Shown: positions 42,767-50,377 of the stretch, piece by piece | How positions within the stretch are numbered: the first letter of the stretch is position 1 | How the letters are laid out: each line of letters opens with the position of its first letter | Position numbers and translations under genes: made by a program | The notes under the pieces: generated by a model | What the model was told of the DNA's origin: nothing | Seen by the model: the letters and a program-made list of their open reading frames with translations, nothing else | Databases searched by the model: none | Assembly (NCBI GenBank): GCA_036554945.1 | Contig: DATBMH010000052.1 | Coordinates: 21,420-85,419 of the forward strand | Source: JACDAN01 sp036554945 | GTDB lineage: Bacteria; Actinomycetota; Thermoleophilia; Gaiellales; Gaiellaceae | Reading direction: 5' to 3' | DNA: 64,000 bases

Positions 42767-43881
42767 GAGAACCAGCCTCCGACGTGGTCCAGCGTCCGGC
42801 CCGCGTACCAGCCGGTGCGCTCGAGGAAGCCCGGATCGTCGCGCGGCTCCGCAGCCACGAGCGGCGTGCGGCCGAGCAGCCGCCTGCGGTCGTAGACGCG
42901 GAGCTCTCCGACGACTTGGCCCTCACGGACGGGAAGGTCGAGCCGGCTCGGGAGGACGACGCGCTCGGTCAGCGGACGCCCGATCCGTACCGGGCGCCGC
43001 AGCGGGCGCGCAGCGACAACCGGCACCGGGTCGAAGCCCCACTCGACCGGGATCTCGGCGTAGACGCGGTCGGGCGACGCGAGCGGGACGTACGCGTAGC
43101 GCGACATCCCCCACGCCAGCAGCTCCTCGAGGTCGGCGTTCCGGACGCCTCGCGACGGGCTCCCGAGGATCGTCGCGTAGATCGTCACGTGGTTGCCGCG
43201 GGCCGCCGCCACCTGGCTCCAGCCGGCCTGCGACGTGTGGCCCGTCTTGACGCCGAAGACACCGGGGAACTCGCCGAGCAGGTCGTTCCACGTGTGGAGC
43301 GTGCGTCCGCCGGAGATCGACGCCGACTCCTGCCGCACCAGCCTGCGCACGAGTGGGCTCTTCATCGCCTCCTGCGCGAGCCGCGTCACGTCCCACGCGG
43401 ACGAGTAGTGGCCCGGCGTGTCGAGCCCGTCGGGCCGCGCGAACCTGGTCTCGTCGAGCCCGAGTGCGCGCGCCCGCTCGTTCATGTACCCGACGAACGG
43501 ATCGCTGTCGCCGCCGCCCACGTACTCGGCGATCGCGACGGCGCTGTCGTTCGCGCTCTGGATCAGCGCCGCGGCGAGCAGGTCGCGCAGCGGGATGCGC
43601 TCGCCGCTCCGGAGGCGGACCGTCGAGCCGGTCACGCCGGCCGCGTCGCGGTCGACGGAAACGACGGCGCCGGGCTTCGCGCGGTCGAGAGCGACCAGCA
43701 CGGTCATCAGCTTCGTGATGCTCGCGATCGGGAGCCGGTCGTGCGCGCGCCGCGCCAGCAGCACCTCGCCCGTCCGGCCTTCCTGGACGAGGTAGGCGCG
43801 GGCATCCACTTCCGGGGTCGCCGCGGACGCCGCCGGGGCCGTGCACGCGACGACAGCGACGAGGACGGCCAGCCGCTTCAT
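42763..43881 (-). CDS. D-alanyl-D-alanine carboxypeptidase (DacA type)
   Basis: Trims the peptidoglycan stem peptide. 372 residues: a signal peptide (RLAVLVAVVACTAPAASA), then SxxK in LPIASITKLMTVLVAL, SxN in QSANDSAVAIAEYV and KTG in FGVKTGHTSQAG. The C-terminal beta domain includes LPVREGQVVGELRVY and ends in FLERTGWYAG and GGWFS; no clear membrane anchor follows. Confidence 0.93.
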   Translation of the reverse strand: MKRLAVLVAVVACTAPAASAATPEVDARAYLVQEGRTGEVLLARRAHDRLPIASITKLMTVLVALDRAKPGAVVSVDRDAAGVTGSTVRLRSGERIPLRDLLAAALIQSANDSAVAIAEYVGGGDSDPFVGYMNERARALGLDETRFARPDGLDTPGHYSSAWDVTRLAQEAMKSPLVRRLVRQESASISGGRTLHTWNDLLGEFPGVFGVKTGHTSQAGWSQVAAARGNHVTIYATILGSPSRGVRNADLEELLAWGMSRYAYVPLASPDRVYAEIPVEWGFDPVPVVAARPLRRPVRIGRPLTERVVLPSRLDLPVREGQVVGELRVYDRRRLLGRTPLVAAEPRDDPGFLERTGWYAGRTLDHVGGWFS

Positions 43882-43893
43882 CGGGGCCTTACG

Positions 43894-44217
43894 TTAGTCG
43901 ACGCGGATCGGGCGACCCACCCTCAGGGCGGTCGGGTCGATGCCGGGGTTGAGCTCCATCAGCCGGTCGACCGACGTGCCGAACTTGTCCGCGATCGACG
44001 CGAGGGTGTCGCCGCTCCGCACCGAGTAGGCCGTCGCCCGCGCGTTCTTCGTCTGCGCCTTCGGCTTCGGCTTCTCCACCACCGGCACTGCAGCCGGCGG
44101 GCGTGAGCTCTCGTCGTCGTGGAGCAGCGGACGGATCAGCAGCACGGCGACCGTGACCGCCAGGAGCGCCAGGGCCGGGAAGCCGTAGCGCACGAACCAC
44201 CAGGGGATCGTCACCAT
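43894..44217 (-). CDS. LysM-domain membrane protein
   Basis: 107 residues from ATG 44217. One membrane helix (GFPALALLAVTVAVLLI, about residues 12-28), a Pro/Lys linker, and one LysM domain, TAYSVRSGDTLASIADKFG to LRVGRPIRVD, for binding glycan. It overlaps the pyrF stop by 7 bp and precedes the carboxypeptidase gene, so a cell-wall role is likely. Confidence 0.88.
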   Translation of the reverse strand: MVTIPWWFVRYGFPALALLAVTVAVLLIRPLLHDDESSRPPAAVPVVEKPKPKAQTKNARATAYSVRSGDTLASIADKFGTSVDRLMELNPGIDPTALRVGRPIRVD

Positions 44218-45089
44218 CCGGCAGCCGCCCAGACCTCGCTGCGCAACTGCGCCGCCGCAGCTCCTGCGGCCGAGCGCCAGTCGTCGTCCTCGCCGTGCCG
44301 ATAGGCGTAGATCACGGAGCGCGCGACGGCCACGAGCGCGCTCGCCGGCCCGCTCGTGAACGCGCGAGCGACGTCGGCGGGCGTGGCGCCCTGCGCGCCG
44401 AGCCCCGGAAGGAGCAGCACCGACTGGGGCAGGAGCTTCCTGGCCTCCGCCACCGCCCGCGGATGCGTCGCGCCGATGACGGCGCCGACGCTGGAGAGAC
44501 CCCGCTCTCCGACGACCTCCGCCGACCACTCCGCGACGAGTGACGCGACGTGCTGCCACAGCGGACGGCCGTCGGACAGCGTCAGGTCCTGGATCTCGCC
44601 GCCGCCGGGGTTCGACGTCCGGACCACGCAGAAGATCCCGCGTCCGTGGCGGCGGCAGGCCGCAAGGTACGGCTCGACGGAGTCCCGGCCGAGGTACGGG
44701 TTGACGGTCATGGCGTCCGCGACCGGCTCGGCTCCTTCCTCGCGCGGCTCGAGGTAGGCGCCGGCGTAGGCGCGGGCGGTCGAGCCGATGTCCCCGCGCT
44801 TCCCGTCCACGAGGACCACGAGGCCGGCGGCCCGCGCGTACTCGCAGACCTCTTCGAACGCGGCGAGGCCGGGAGCGCCGAGCGCCTCGAAGAAGGCGAG
44901 CTGCGGCTTCACGCCGACGGCGTACGGCGCGACCGCGTCGACGATCCCTCGGCAGAAACGGGCGGCACCCTCGGCGGGCGGCTCACCGCGCAGCTCGACC
45001 GGGAAGAGCTCCGGCCTCGGGTCGAGGCCGACCAGCACCTGCGAGCGCTTGCGGTCGACGGCCTCTGCGATCCGGTCGCCGAACGTCAT
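44211..45089 (-). CDS. pyrF: Orotidine 5'-phosphate decarboxylase
   Basis: Last step to UMP. 292 residues from ATG 45089, preceded by GGGGGTGG (GTG 45125 is the longer option). This is the type 2, actinobacterial form: VLVGLDPRPELFPVEL, then GVKPQLAFFEALGAPGLAAF, the catalytic VVLVDGKRGDIGSTARAY and LPGLGAQGATPADVARAF. pyrE lies nearby on the same strand beyond HU. Confidence 0.95.
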   Translation of the reverse strand: MTFGDRIAEAVDRKRSQVLVGLDPRPELFPVELRGEPPAEGAARFCRGIVDAVAPYAVGVKPQLAFFEALGAPGLAAFEEVCEYARAAGLVVLVDGKRGDIGSTARAYAGAYLEPREEGAEPVADAMTVNPYLGRDSVEPYLAACRRHGRGIFCVVRTSNPGGGEIQDLTLSDGRPLWQHVASLVAEWSAEVVGERGLSSVGAVIGATHPRAVAEARKLLPQSVLLLPGLGAQGATPADVARAFTSGPASALVAVARSVIYAYRHGEDDDWRSAAGAAAAQLRSEVWAAAGW

Positions 45090-45156
45090 CCGGTCCACCC
45101 CCGTGATCGTCTCGACATCGGACACCGGCTTGAGCGTAGTGACGGCCCCAGACGCA

Positions 45157-45182
45157 GAGCGGGGGCCCGGAGGCCCCCGCTC
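45157..45182 (-). terminator. Strong GC hairpin after the HU gene
   Basis: GAGCGGGGGCC, 4-nt loop, GGCCCCCGCTC: eleven perfect pairs between the HU stop (45204) and the pyrF start. There is no T-run on the minus strand. Confidence 0.6.
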
Positions 45183-45203
45183 GAACTTCCGGGCGGAACG
45201 GTG

Positions 45204-45488
45204 CTACATCGAGCTCTTGACGGCCGCCTTCAGCTGGCTCCCCGCCGAGAACTTCGGAACCTTCGACGCGGGGATGTGCACGCGCTCGCTGGGGTTTCTC
45301 GGATTCACGCCCTGGCGGGCGGCGCGGTTCTGCACCGAGAACTTCCCGAATCCGGTGAAGGCGACTTCCTCGCCGTTCCGGAGTGCATCGCTGATCGAGT
45401 CGAGAAATGCGTCCACTGCCTCGGCCGCCTCGCGCCGATTCAGCCCGCTCTTCTGCGCCACACGATCCACGAATTCCTGCTTGGTCAC
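45204..45488 (-). CDS. HU-family DNA-binding protein
   Basis: 94 residues from GTG 45488, preceded by GGAGGAGA. Core features are TKQEFVDRVAQKSGLNRREA, GEEVAFTGFGKFSVQNRAAR and NPRNPSERVHIPASKVPKF, the arm that wraps DNA. The upstream frame to 45560 is not conserved-looking. It is monocistronic, with its own promoter and a hairpin terminator. Confidence 0.93.
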   Translation of the reverse strand: MTKQEFVDRVAQKSGLNRREAAEAVDAFLDSISDALRNGEEVAFTGFGKFSVQNRAARQGVNPRNPSERVHIPASKVPKFSAGSQLKAAVKSSM

Positions 45489-45531
45489 GAAAGAATCTCC
45501 TCCCTCGAGGTCAGTGCCAATGCCGTTCAGG

Positions 45532-45560
45532 ACCCTAACAGCGATCCTGTTTCCGCTCAA
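45532..45560 (-). promoter_or_regulatory. Probable sigma-A promoter of the HU gene
   Basis: On the minus strand TTGAGC (45560-45555), a 17-bp spacer and TAGGGT (45537-45532). Transcription would start near 45525, about 36 bp before the GTG. Confidence 0.45.
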
Positions 45561-45582
45561 CCATGCGGTTTGCGGCGGTTTT

Positions 45583-46113
45583 CTACGCCGGAAGCAGCTC
45601 TCCTGCCCGAAAAAGGGGCCTCAGGCGCACTCCGTGGCGCGCCAGCTCGTCGCTTCCGCCCTCCTCCCGGTCGACCACGCAGACCGCGGTCCGGCACTCC
45701 AGGCCGGCCTCGCGGAGGGCCTGGACTGCGGCCACGGCAGCGCCGCCCGAGGTGACGACGTCCTCCACCAGGCACACCCGCTCCCCCGGCTCGAAGGCGC
45801 CCTCGATGCGGTTGGCGGTGCCGTAGTCCTTCGTCTCCTTGCGCACGATCAGGAAGGGCAGCCGCGCCGCGATCGACGAGGCCGCCGCGAGCGCGACGGC
45901 GCCGAGCTCCGGGCCGGCGAGCCGGGTCGCCTGGGCCTCGTGCTCGCCGACGACCGCCGCGATCCGCGCGCCGATCGCCTCGAGCAGCTCGGGCCGCGTC
46001 TCGAAGCGGTACTTGTCGAAGTAGTGCGTCGAGCGGCGGCCCGACCGGAGGACGAAGTCGCCCTCGAGCAGCGCGTGCTCGCGCAGCGCCGACCGCAGCT
46101 CGCCGTCGGTCAC
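45583..46113 (-). CDS. pyrE: Orotate phosphoribosyltransferase
   Basis: Makes OMP from orotate and PRPP. 176 residues from GTG 46113. Features are LRSGRRSTHYFDKYRFETRP, RKETKDYGTANRIEG and the PRPP loop VCLVEDVVTSGGAAVAAVQA. It shares a 4-base overlap with the small gene upstream. pyrF lies on the other side of the HU gene. Confidence 0.93.
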   Translation of the reverse strand: MTDGELRSALREHALLEGDFVLRSGRRSTHYFDKYRFETRPELLEAIGARIAAVVGEHEAQATRLAGPELGAVALAAASSIAARLPFLIVRKETKDYGTANRIEGAFEPGERVCLVEDVVTSGGAAVAAVQALREAGLECRTAVCVVDREEGGSDELARHGVRLRPLFRAGELLPA

Positions 46114-46298
46114 GCCAGCAGCTCGAGCAGGTCGCCCGCGTCGTTGAGGAGGTCCTCGGCCTCGACTCCGCGCTCCAGCCGGAGCATCGAGCCGTCGTCG
46201 TAGAGCACGTCCACGTACTCGGTCGGGCGCAGCGCGCGGCGCCAGAGGAGGATCCCGGCGAGGATCGCCAGCGGGATCGTGAGCCTACGAGGCAGCAT
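46110..46298 (-). CDS. 62-residue hypothetical protein
   Basis: MLPRRLTIPLAILAGILLWRR suggests a short membrane anchor, and the rest (YVDVLYDDGSMLRLERGVEA) is acidic. It overlaps pyrE by 4 bp and the roadblock gene by 14 bp, so it belongs to that operon. It may tether the roadblock protein to the membrane (speculative). Family not recognised. Confidence 0.6.
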   Translation of the reverse strand: MLPRRLTIPLAILAGILLWRRALRPTEYVDVLYDDGSMLRLERGVEAEDLLNDAGDLLELLA

Positions 46299-46647
46299 CG
46301 GCCTTCTGCCTGGTCCGGCGGCCGAGCTTGCGCAGCGCCGCGCGGAGGTCGTGGTAGACGAGGCCGGCGACCGGGTCGCGGCCGGTAGCCGCGAGGATCG
46401 TCCGCGACCCCTCGCGGACGAGGAACACGCTGCCCTCCGCCGTGAGCGCCTGCAGCCGCGTGACCGTCGCCCCGGTCCGCAGCGAGTCCCCGTAGGCGAG
46501 CATCGCGGGGACGATCTCCGCCGCCGCCTCGGCGGCGTCGTCGCCGACGGTCGAGGCGACCGGACGCCCCTCGGCGTCGAGGATCAACGCCGAGACGACG
46601 TCCTCCGAGACCTCCATGAGGTCCGCAAGGGCCTGTTCGCCCGTCAC
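46285..46647 (-). CDS. Roadblock/LC7-domain protein
   Basis: 120-residue single-domain protein: ALADLMEVSEDVVSALILDA, GRPVASTVGDDAAEAAAEIV, GSVFLVREGSRTILAATG and a final helical LRALRKLG-like part. In actinobacteria such proteins often regulate small GTPases, but no GTPase gene is adjacent here. It overlaps the 62-residue gene. Confidence 0.78.
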   Translation of the reverse strand: MTGEQALADLMEVSEDVVSALILDAEGRPVASTVGDDAAEAAAEIVPAMLAYGDSLRTGATVTRLQALTAEGSVFLVREGSRTILAATGRDPVAGLVYHDLRAALRKLGRRTRQKADAAS

Positions 46648-46667
46648 GGCGAGAAGATACTGCGGCG

Positions 46668-47483
46668 ATGCACGAACCGCTCCAGAAGTTCTTCCGGGAC
46701 CGCGGCCCGCATCTGGCGGCGATGATCGCCTACTTCGCGCTCCTCTCCCTCGTGCCGCTCGTCTTCCTGGCGCTCGCGCTCCTCGGCCTCTTCGGACGGG
46801 CGGACGAGTCGACGTACCTCGTCCGCGAGCTGAGCACGGTGCTGCCGTCGGCGTCGATCGAGCGGATCGTCAGCGTCGTCAACGACATCCGCGACAACGC
46901 CGCGACCCTGGGCCTGATCGGCGGGGTCTTCCTGCTCTGGACGTCGCTCTCGCTCTTCAGCGTCCTGGAGTCGGCGTTCAACATCGTCTACGGGCGTCCG
47001 AACCGCTCGTTCCTCCACGGCAAGGGCATCGCGGTCGTGGTCATGCTCGGGATGCTGATCACGCTGTTCGCGGGCCTCGTGATCGGTACCGTCGGGTTCC
47101 GGCTCCTGCGCGACGCCGCGCCCGGAGTGGCCGGCAACCAGTGGGCCGGGTACTTCCTCTCGCTGGTGCTGTCGACCGCTGCGGCCTTCGTGTTCCTGGT
47201 CGCGAGCTACTACCTGCTGACGAACGTGCAGCTCCGGATCAGGGACGTGCTGCCCGGCGCCGTCCTCGCCAGCATCCTGCTCCAGGTCAGCTTCCAGGCG
47301 CTCCCGCTCTACGTGGCGCTCTCGCAGCGGGACGAGGTGCTGACGCTACGCGCGCTCGGGGCGCCGGTGATCCTGCTGATCTGGCTGTACGTGATGGCGA
47401 ACGCGATCGTCTTCGGCGCCGAGATCAACTGGTGGCGGAGCCGCACCCGCGAAGAGGAGGACGCCGTTCCCGGTCTCGCGTGA
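46668..47483 (+). CDS. YihY/virulence-factor BrkB family membrane protein
   Basis: 271 residues with six hydrophobic segments: AAMIAYFALLSLVPLVFLAL, LIGGVFLLWTSLSLFSVLES, IAVVVMLGMLITLFAGLVIG and others. The family signatures FALLSLVPL and AFNIVYGR are clear, as is the late NAIVFGAEINW. The function is unsettled, although related names include ribonuclease BN. A hairpin follows the stop codon. Confidence 0.9.
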   Translation: MHEPLQKFFRDRGPHLAAMIAYFALLSLVPLVFLALALLGLFGRADESTYLVRELSTVLPSASIERIVSVVNDIRDNAATLGLIGGVFLLWTSLSLFSVLESAFNIVYGRPNRSFLHGKGIAVVVMLGMLITLFAGLVIGTVGFRLLRDAAPGVAGNQWAGYFLSLVLSTAAAFVFLVASYYLLTNVQLRIRDVLPGAVLASILLQVSFQALPLYVALSQRDEVLTLRALGAPVILLIWLYVMANAIVFGAEINWWRSRTREEEDAVPGLA

Positions 47484-47488
47484 CCCGG

Positions 47489-47510
47489 CCTTGTGTTCCA
47501 TGCCACAAGG
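47489..47510. terminator. Hairpin after yihY with inverted 12-mer partner
   Basis: CCTTGTG, loop TTCCATGC, CACAAGG: seven perfect pairs six bases after the yihY stop. The 12-mer CTTGTGTTCCAT in it recurs inverted at 47571-47582. Confidence 0.5.
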
Positions 47511-47570
47511 GAAGTCGTCCCGCGCAGTGGTGAGTGTCTGCGATACAAGCTGGGAAGAACGGCTCGTCAC

Positions 47571-47582
47571 ATGGAACACAAG
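47571..47582. repeat. Inverted copy of CTTGTGTTCCAT
   Basis: ATGGAACACAAG at 47571-47582 is the exact complement of 47490-47501. The two copies flank the gap between convergent yihY and rdgB. Related TTGTGTTGCAT motifs, also as an inverted pair, sit in the membrane-protein gene near 14675 and 14890. Confidence 0.5.
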
Positions 47583-48140
47583 CTACGGAAGGGCCCGCCT
47601 GAGCGCTCGGGCGGCGCGGGCCCGGTGGGAGTTCGCCGCCTTCCACTCGTCGCCGAGCTCCGCCACGGTCCGCTCCTCGCCCTCGGGGACGAAGACCGGA
47701 TCGAACCCGAAGCCCTCGGAGCCGCTCGGCTTCGCGACGATCCGCCCCTCGAGGATGCCGGTGCCCCGGCGCTCCTCGCCGTCCGGTGACAGCGCCACGA
47801 GCTCGCAGACGTACCGGGCCCGGCGGTCCTCGACGCCCTGGAGCTCCGCGAGCAGCCGGTCGACGTGGAGGCCGCCGGCGAAGCGGGCCGACCGGATGCC
47901 CGGCGCGCCGTCGAGCCCGGCGACCTCGAGCCCCGAGTCCTCGCCCAGGATCCACGCACCCGGCTCGACCGCGCGGCCGTACTCGGCCTTCGCCTTCGCG
48001 TTCTCGTAGTAGGTGTCGCCCGTCTCGGGCGGATAGTCGTCCGCCTCGAGCGGCTCGATCCGCCACTCCGGGAGCGCCGACCGGAGCTCGCGGAGCTTGC
48101 CGGGGTTCTGCGACGCGAGCCTGGCCTCTAGGGGTTCCAG
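47583..48140 (-). CDS. rdgB: dITP/XTP pyrophosphatase (RdgB/HAM1), probable CTG start
   Basis: Cleans deaminated purine nucleotides from the pool. Translated frame: LASQNPGKLRELRSALPEW (N-terminal S-x-N-x-x-K), GDTYYENAKAKAEYG, LGEDSGLEVAGLDGAPGIRS, and SEGFGFDPVFVPEGEERTVA with the conserved GxxFGYDPxF-like loop. No ATG, GTG or TTG precedes the N-terminal motif in frame; CTG 48140, 13 bp inside the mgtC end, gives MEPLEARLASQ, 185 residues. A start from GTG 47798 would lose two thirds of the enzyme. Confidence 0.87.
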   Translation of the reverse strand: MEPLEARLASQNPGKLRELRSALPEWRIEPLEADDYPPETGDTYYENAKAKAEYGRAVEPGAWILGEDSGLEVAGLDGAPGIRSARFAGGLHVDRLLAELQGVEDRRARYVCELVALSPDGEERRGTGILEGRIVAKPSGSEGFGFDPVFVPEGEERTVAELGDEWKAANSHRARAARALRRALP

Positions 48141-48811
48141 CGCGCGCCCCGGACGTCCTCGGCGTGCGTGAGCGCGTCGATCAGCTCGGCGCCCGTGCGG
48201 CCGGCCGCGAGCCGAACGCGGAGGTCGATCCGGCGCCGGTCGCCCTCCTCCTCGAACTGGAGCGAGCTCACGTTGGCCCCCGCCGCCTCGACGGCGTCCA
48301 GGACGGACGTCGCGCTGGCCCCGGCCGGCAGGTCGACTGCAAGCCGTCCCTCCTCGGGCCGGAACCGGACCGACGCGCGGTAGGCCACGATCCGCAGCGG
48401 CCAGAGACTGAGGAGCACGATCGCGGTCGTCAGCACCGCAGCCTCGTAGTAGCCGACGCCGACGGCCATGCCGATCGCAGCCACCACCCAGAGCGTCGCA
48501 GCGGTGGTCAGCCCGCGGATCGACAGGCCCTGCCGGATGATCGCGCCGGCGCCGAGGAAGCCGATCCCAGTGACGACCTGCGCGGCGATCCGCGTCGGGT
48601 CGAAGACCAGCCCCTCCTGCGTCGAGAAGGCCCAGTCCGTCCAGGCGTAGGCGGAGACGAGGGTGAAGAGCGCGGCGCCCACGGACACGAGCAGGTGCGT
48701 CCGGAGCCCGGCCTCCCGTTCTCGGAGCTCCCGCTCCAGCCCGATCGCGCCTCCGAGCCCGGCCGCCAGCCCGATCCGCAAGGCGATCTCGAGCCAGGAG
48801 AGCTCAGGCAA
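48128..48811 (-). CDS. MgtC/SapB family membrane protein
   Basis: 227 residues. The N-terminal membrane half starts ELSWLEIALRIGLAAGLGGA and contains GLERELREREAGLRTHLLVS and GIGFLGAGAIIRQGLSIRGL, both family marks. A soluble C-terminal ACT-like domain follows (SVLDAVEAAGANVSSLQFEE). Relatives are linked to magnesium limitation or control of the F-ATPase; the role here is unknown. It overlaps rph by 8 bp. Confidence 0.9.
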   Translation of the reverse strand: MPELSWLEIALRIGLAAGLGGAIGLERELREREAGLRTHLLVSVGAALFTLVSAYAWTDWAFSTQEGLVFDPTRIAAQVVTGIGFLGAGAIIRQGLSIRGLTTAATLWVVAAIGMAVGVGYYEAAVLTTAIVLLSLWPLRIVAYRASVRFRPEEGRLAVDLPAGASATSVLDAVEAAGANVSSLQFEEEGDRRRIDLRVRLAAGRTGAELIDALTHAEDVRGARWNP

Positions 48812-49514
48812 GCACGACCTCCACGGCGCGAAGCTGCTCCCGGCCGATCTCCTCGATCCCCGCGGCCGCGAGGTCGAGCAGCTCGTCCAGCTGCTCCCGG
48901 GTGTAGCGCTCGCCCTCCGCGGTCGCCTGCACCTCGATCAGCCGCCCGTCGCCGCTCATGACCACGTTGAGGTCGACCTCGGCGCGGGAGTCCTCGGAGT
49001 AGTCGAGGTCGAGGAGCGCCTCGCCGCCCACGATTCCGAGCGACACGCCTGCCACGGAGTCCGTCAGCGCCTTGCCGAGCCCGAACCGGTCGAGCGCCCG
49101 CCGGGCGGCGACGTAGGCGCCGGAGATGGCGGCGCAGCGCGTGCCCCCGTCCGCCTGCAGGACGTCGCAGTCGATCCAGAGCGTCCGCTCGCCGAGGGCT
49201 CCCAGGTCGGTCACCGCCCGCAGGGACCGGCCGATCAGGCGCTGGATCTCGACCGTCCGGCCCTTCTGCTTGCCGGAGCTCGCCTCCCTCGGCGTCCGGT
49301 CGCCGGTGGACGCGGGCAGCAGCCCGTACTCGGCGGTCATCCAGCCCTTGCCCTTGCCCATCAGCCAGCGCGGCACGCCCTCGGTGATCGAGGCCGTGCA
49401 GAGGACGCGCGTCTTGCCGGCGGAGATCAGCGCCGAGCCGGCCGGCTGCTCGAGGTAGTCGACCTCGATCTCGAGCGGCCGCAGCTCGTCGGGGCGCCGG
49501 CCGTCGGATCTCAT
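48804..49514 (-). CDS. rph: Ribonuclease PH
   Basis: Phosphorolytic 3'-5' trimming of tRNA ends. 236 residues from ATG 49514: MRSDGRRPDELRPLEIEVDY, VLCTASITEGVPRWL, GWMTAEYGLLPASTGDRTPR, DCDVLQADGGTRCAAISGAY, and VDLNVVMSGDGRLIEVQATA near the end. It overlaps murI by 4 bp and mgtC by 8 bp. Confidence 0.95.
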   Translation of the reverse strand: MRSDGRRPDELRPLEIEVDYLEQPAGSALISAGKTRVLCTASITEGVPRWLMGKGKGWMTAEYGLLPASTGDRTPREASSGKQKGRTVEIQRLIGRSLRAVTDLGALGERTLWIDCDVLQADGGTRCAAISGAYVAARRALDRFGLGKALTDSVAGVSLGIVGGEALLDLDYSEDSRAEVDLNVVMSGDGRLIEVQATAEGERYTREQLDELLDLAAAGIEEIGREQLRAVEVVLA

Positions 49515-50332
49515 GCGGCGGCAGCCTCGAGCTCGGCGATCTCGATGTGCTCCACCTCGTCCAGCGGCAGCTGAAGGAACCGCTGTCCGAGCTCCTTGAA
49601 GCGGTCGATGTCGCCGGTGGTCAGGAACCGGTAGCCGCCCTCGCGGCGCGGATCCTGCTCGATCCCCTTGCGGCTGAGCGTCTCCGCGACCTCGCGCGCC
49701 GTCTCCTCCGCTGAGAAGACGAGCGTGACGTCCCGGCCGAAGACCCGCTGGAAGATGGGGCGGATCAGCGGGTAGTGCGTGCAGCCCAGGATCACCGTGT
49801 CGACGTCCGCCTCCTTCAGCGGCGCCGCGTACCGGCGAACGGCCTCGGTGGTCTCGGCCCCGAACGGCTCGTCGCCCTCGATCAGCGGGACGAGCTCCGG
49901 GCACGCGACCGGGAAGAACCGCGTGCCCGCGTCGAGCGTGTGCACGAGCTCGGCGTACCGCCCCGCGAAGACGGTCGCCTCGGTCGCCATCAGCCCGATC
50001 CGGCGGTTGCGGGTGACCTGGACGGCCGCGTGCGCCTCGGGCGTGATCACGCCGACGACGGGCACCGAGATCCGCTCCTGGAGCTCGGGCAGCGCCGCGG
50101 AGGTCGCCGAGTTGCAGGCGACGAGGATCAGCTTCACGCCCTGCGCCTCGAGGTAGCCCGCGATCTCCAGCGAGAAGCGCAGCACCTCGTCCAGCGGCCG
50201 AGGCCCGTACGGGAGGCGCGCGGCGTCCCCGAGGTAGACGAAGTCCTCGTGCGGCATGGTCACGAGGCACTCGTGGAGGACGGTCAGTCCGCCCATGCCG
50301 GAGTCGAACACGCCGATCGGGCGGGAATTCAT
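49511..50332 (-). CDS. murI: Glutamate racemase
   Basis: D-glutamate supply for peptidoglycan. 273 residues: PIGVFDSGMGGLTVLHECL, first catalytic Cys in LILVACNSATSAALPEL, second in TVILGCTHYPLIRPIF. The C-terminal tail of about 20 residues beyond the racemase fold (DEVEHIEIAELEAAAA) is acidic and unrecognised. It is divergent from the secreted hydrolase with 45 bp between starts. Confidence 0.95.
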   Translation of the reverse strand: MNSRPIGVFDSGMGGLTVLHECLVTMPHEDFVYLGDAARLPYGPRPLDEVLRFSLEIAGYLEAQGVKLILVACNSATSAALPELQERISVPVVGVITPEAHAAVQVTRNRRIGLMATEATVFAGRYAELVHTLDAGTRFFPVACPELVPLIEGDEPFGAETTEAVRRYAAPLKEADVDTVILGCTHYPLIRPIFQRVFGRDVTLVFSAEETAREVAETLSRKGIEQDPRREGGYRFLTTGDIDRFKELGQRFLQLPLDEVEHIEIAELEAAAA

Positions 50333-50377
50333 TCGGCGATTGTAAGGAGCGGCGAGCTTGATCTACCCTCTTTCGCC

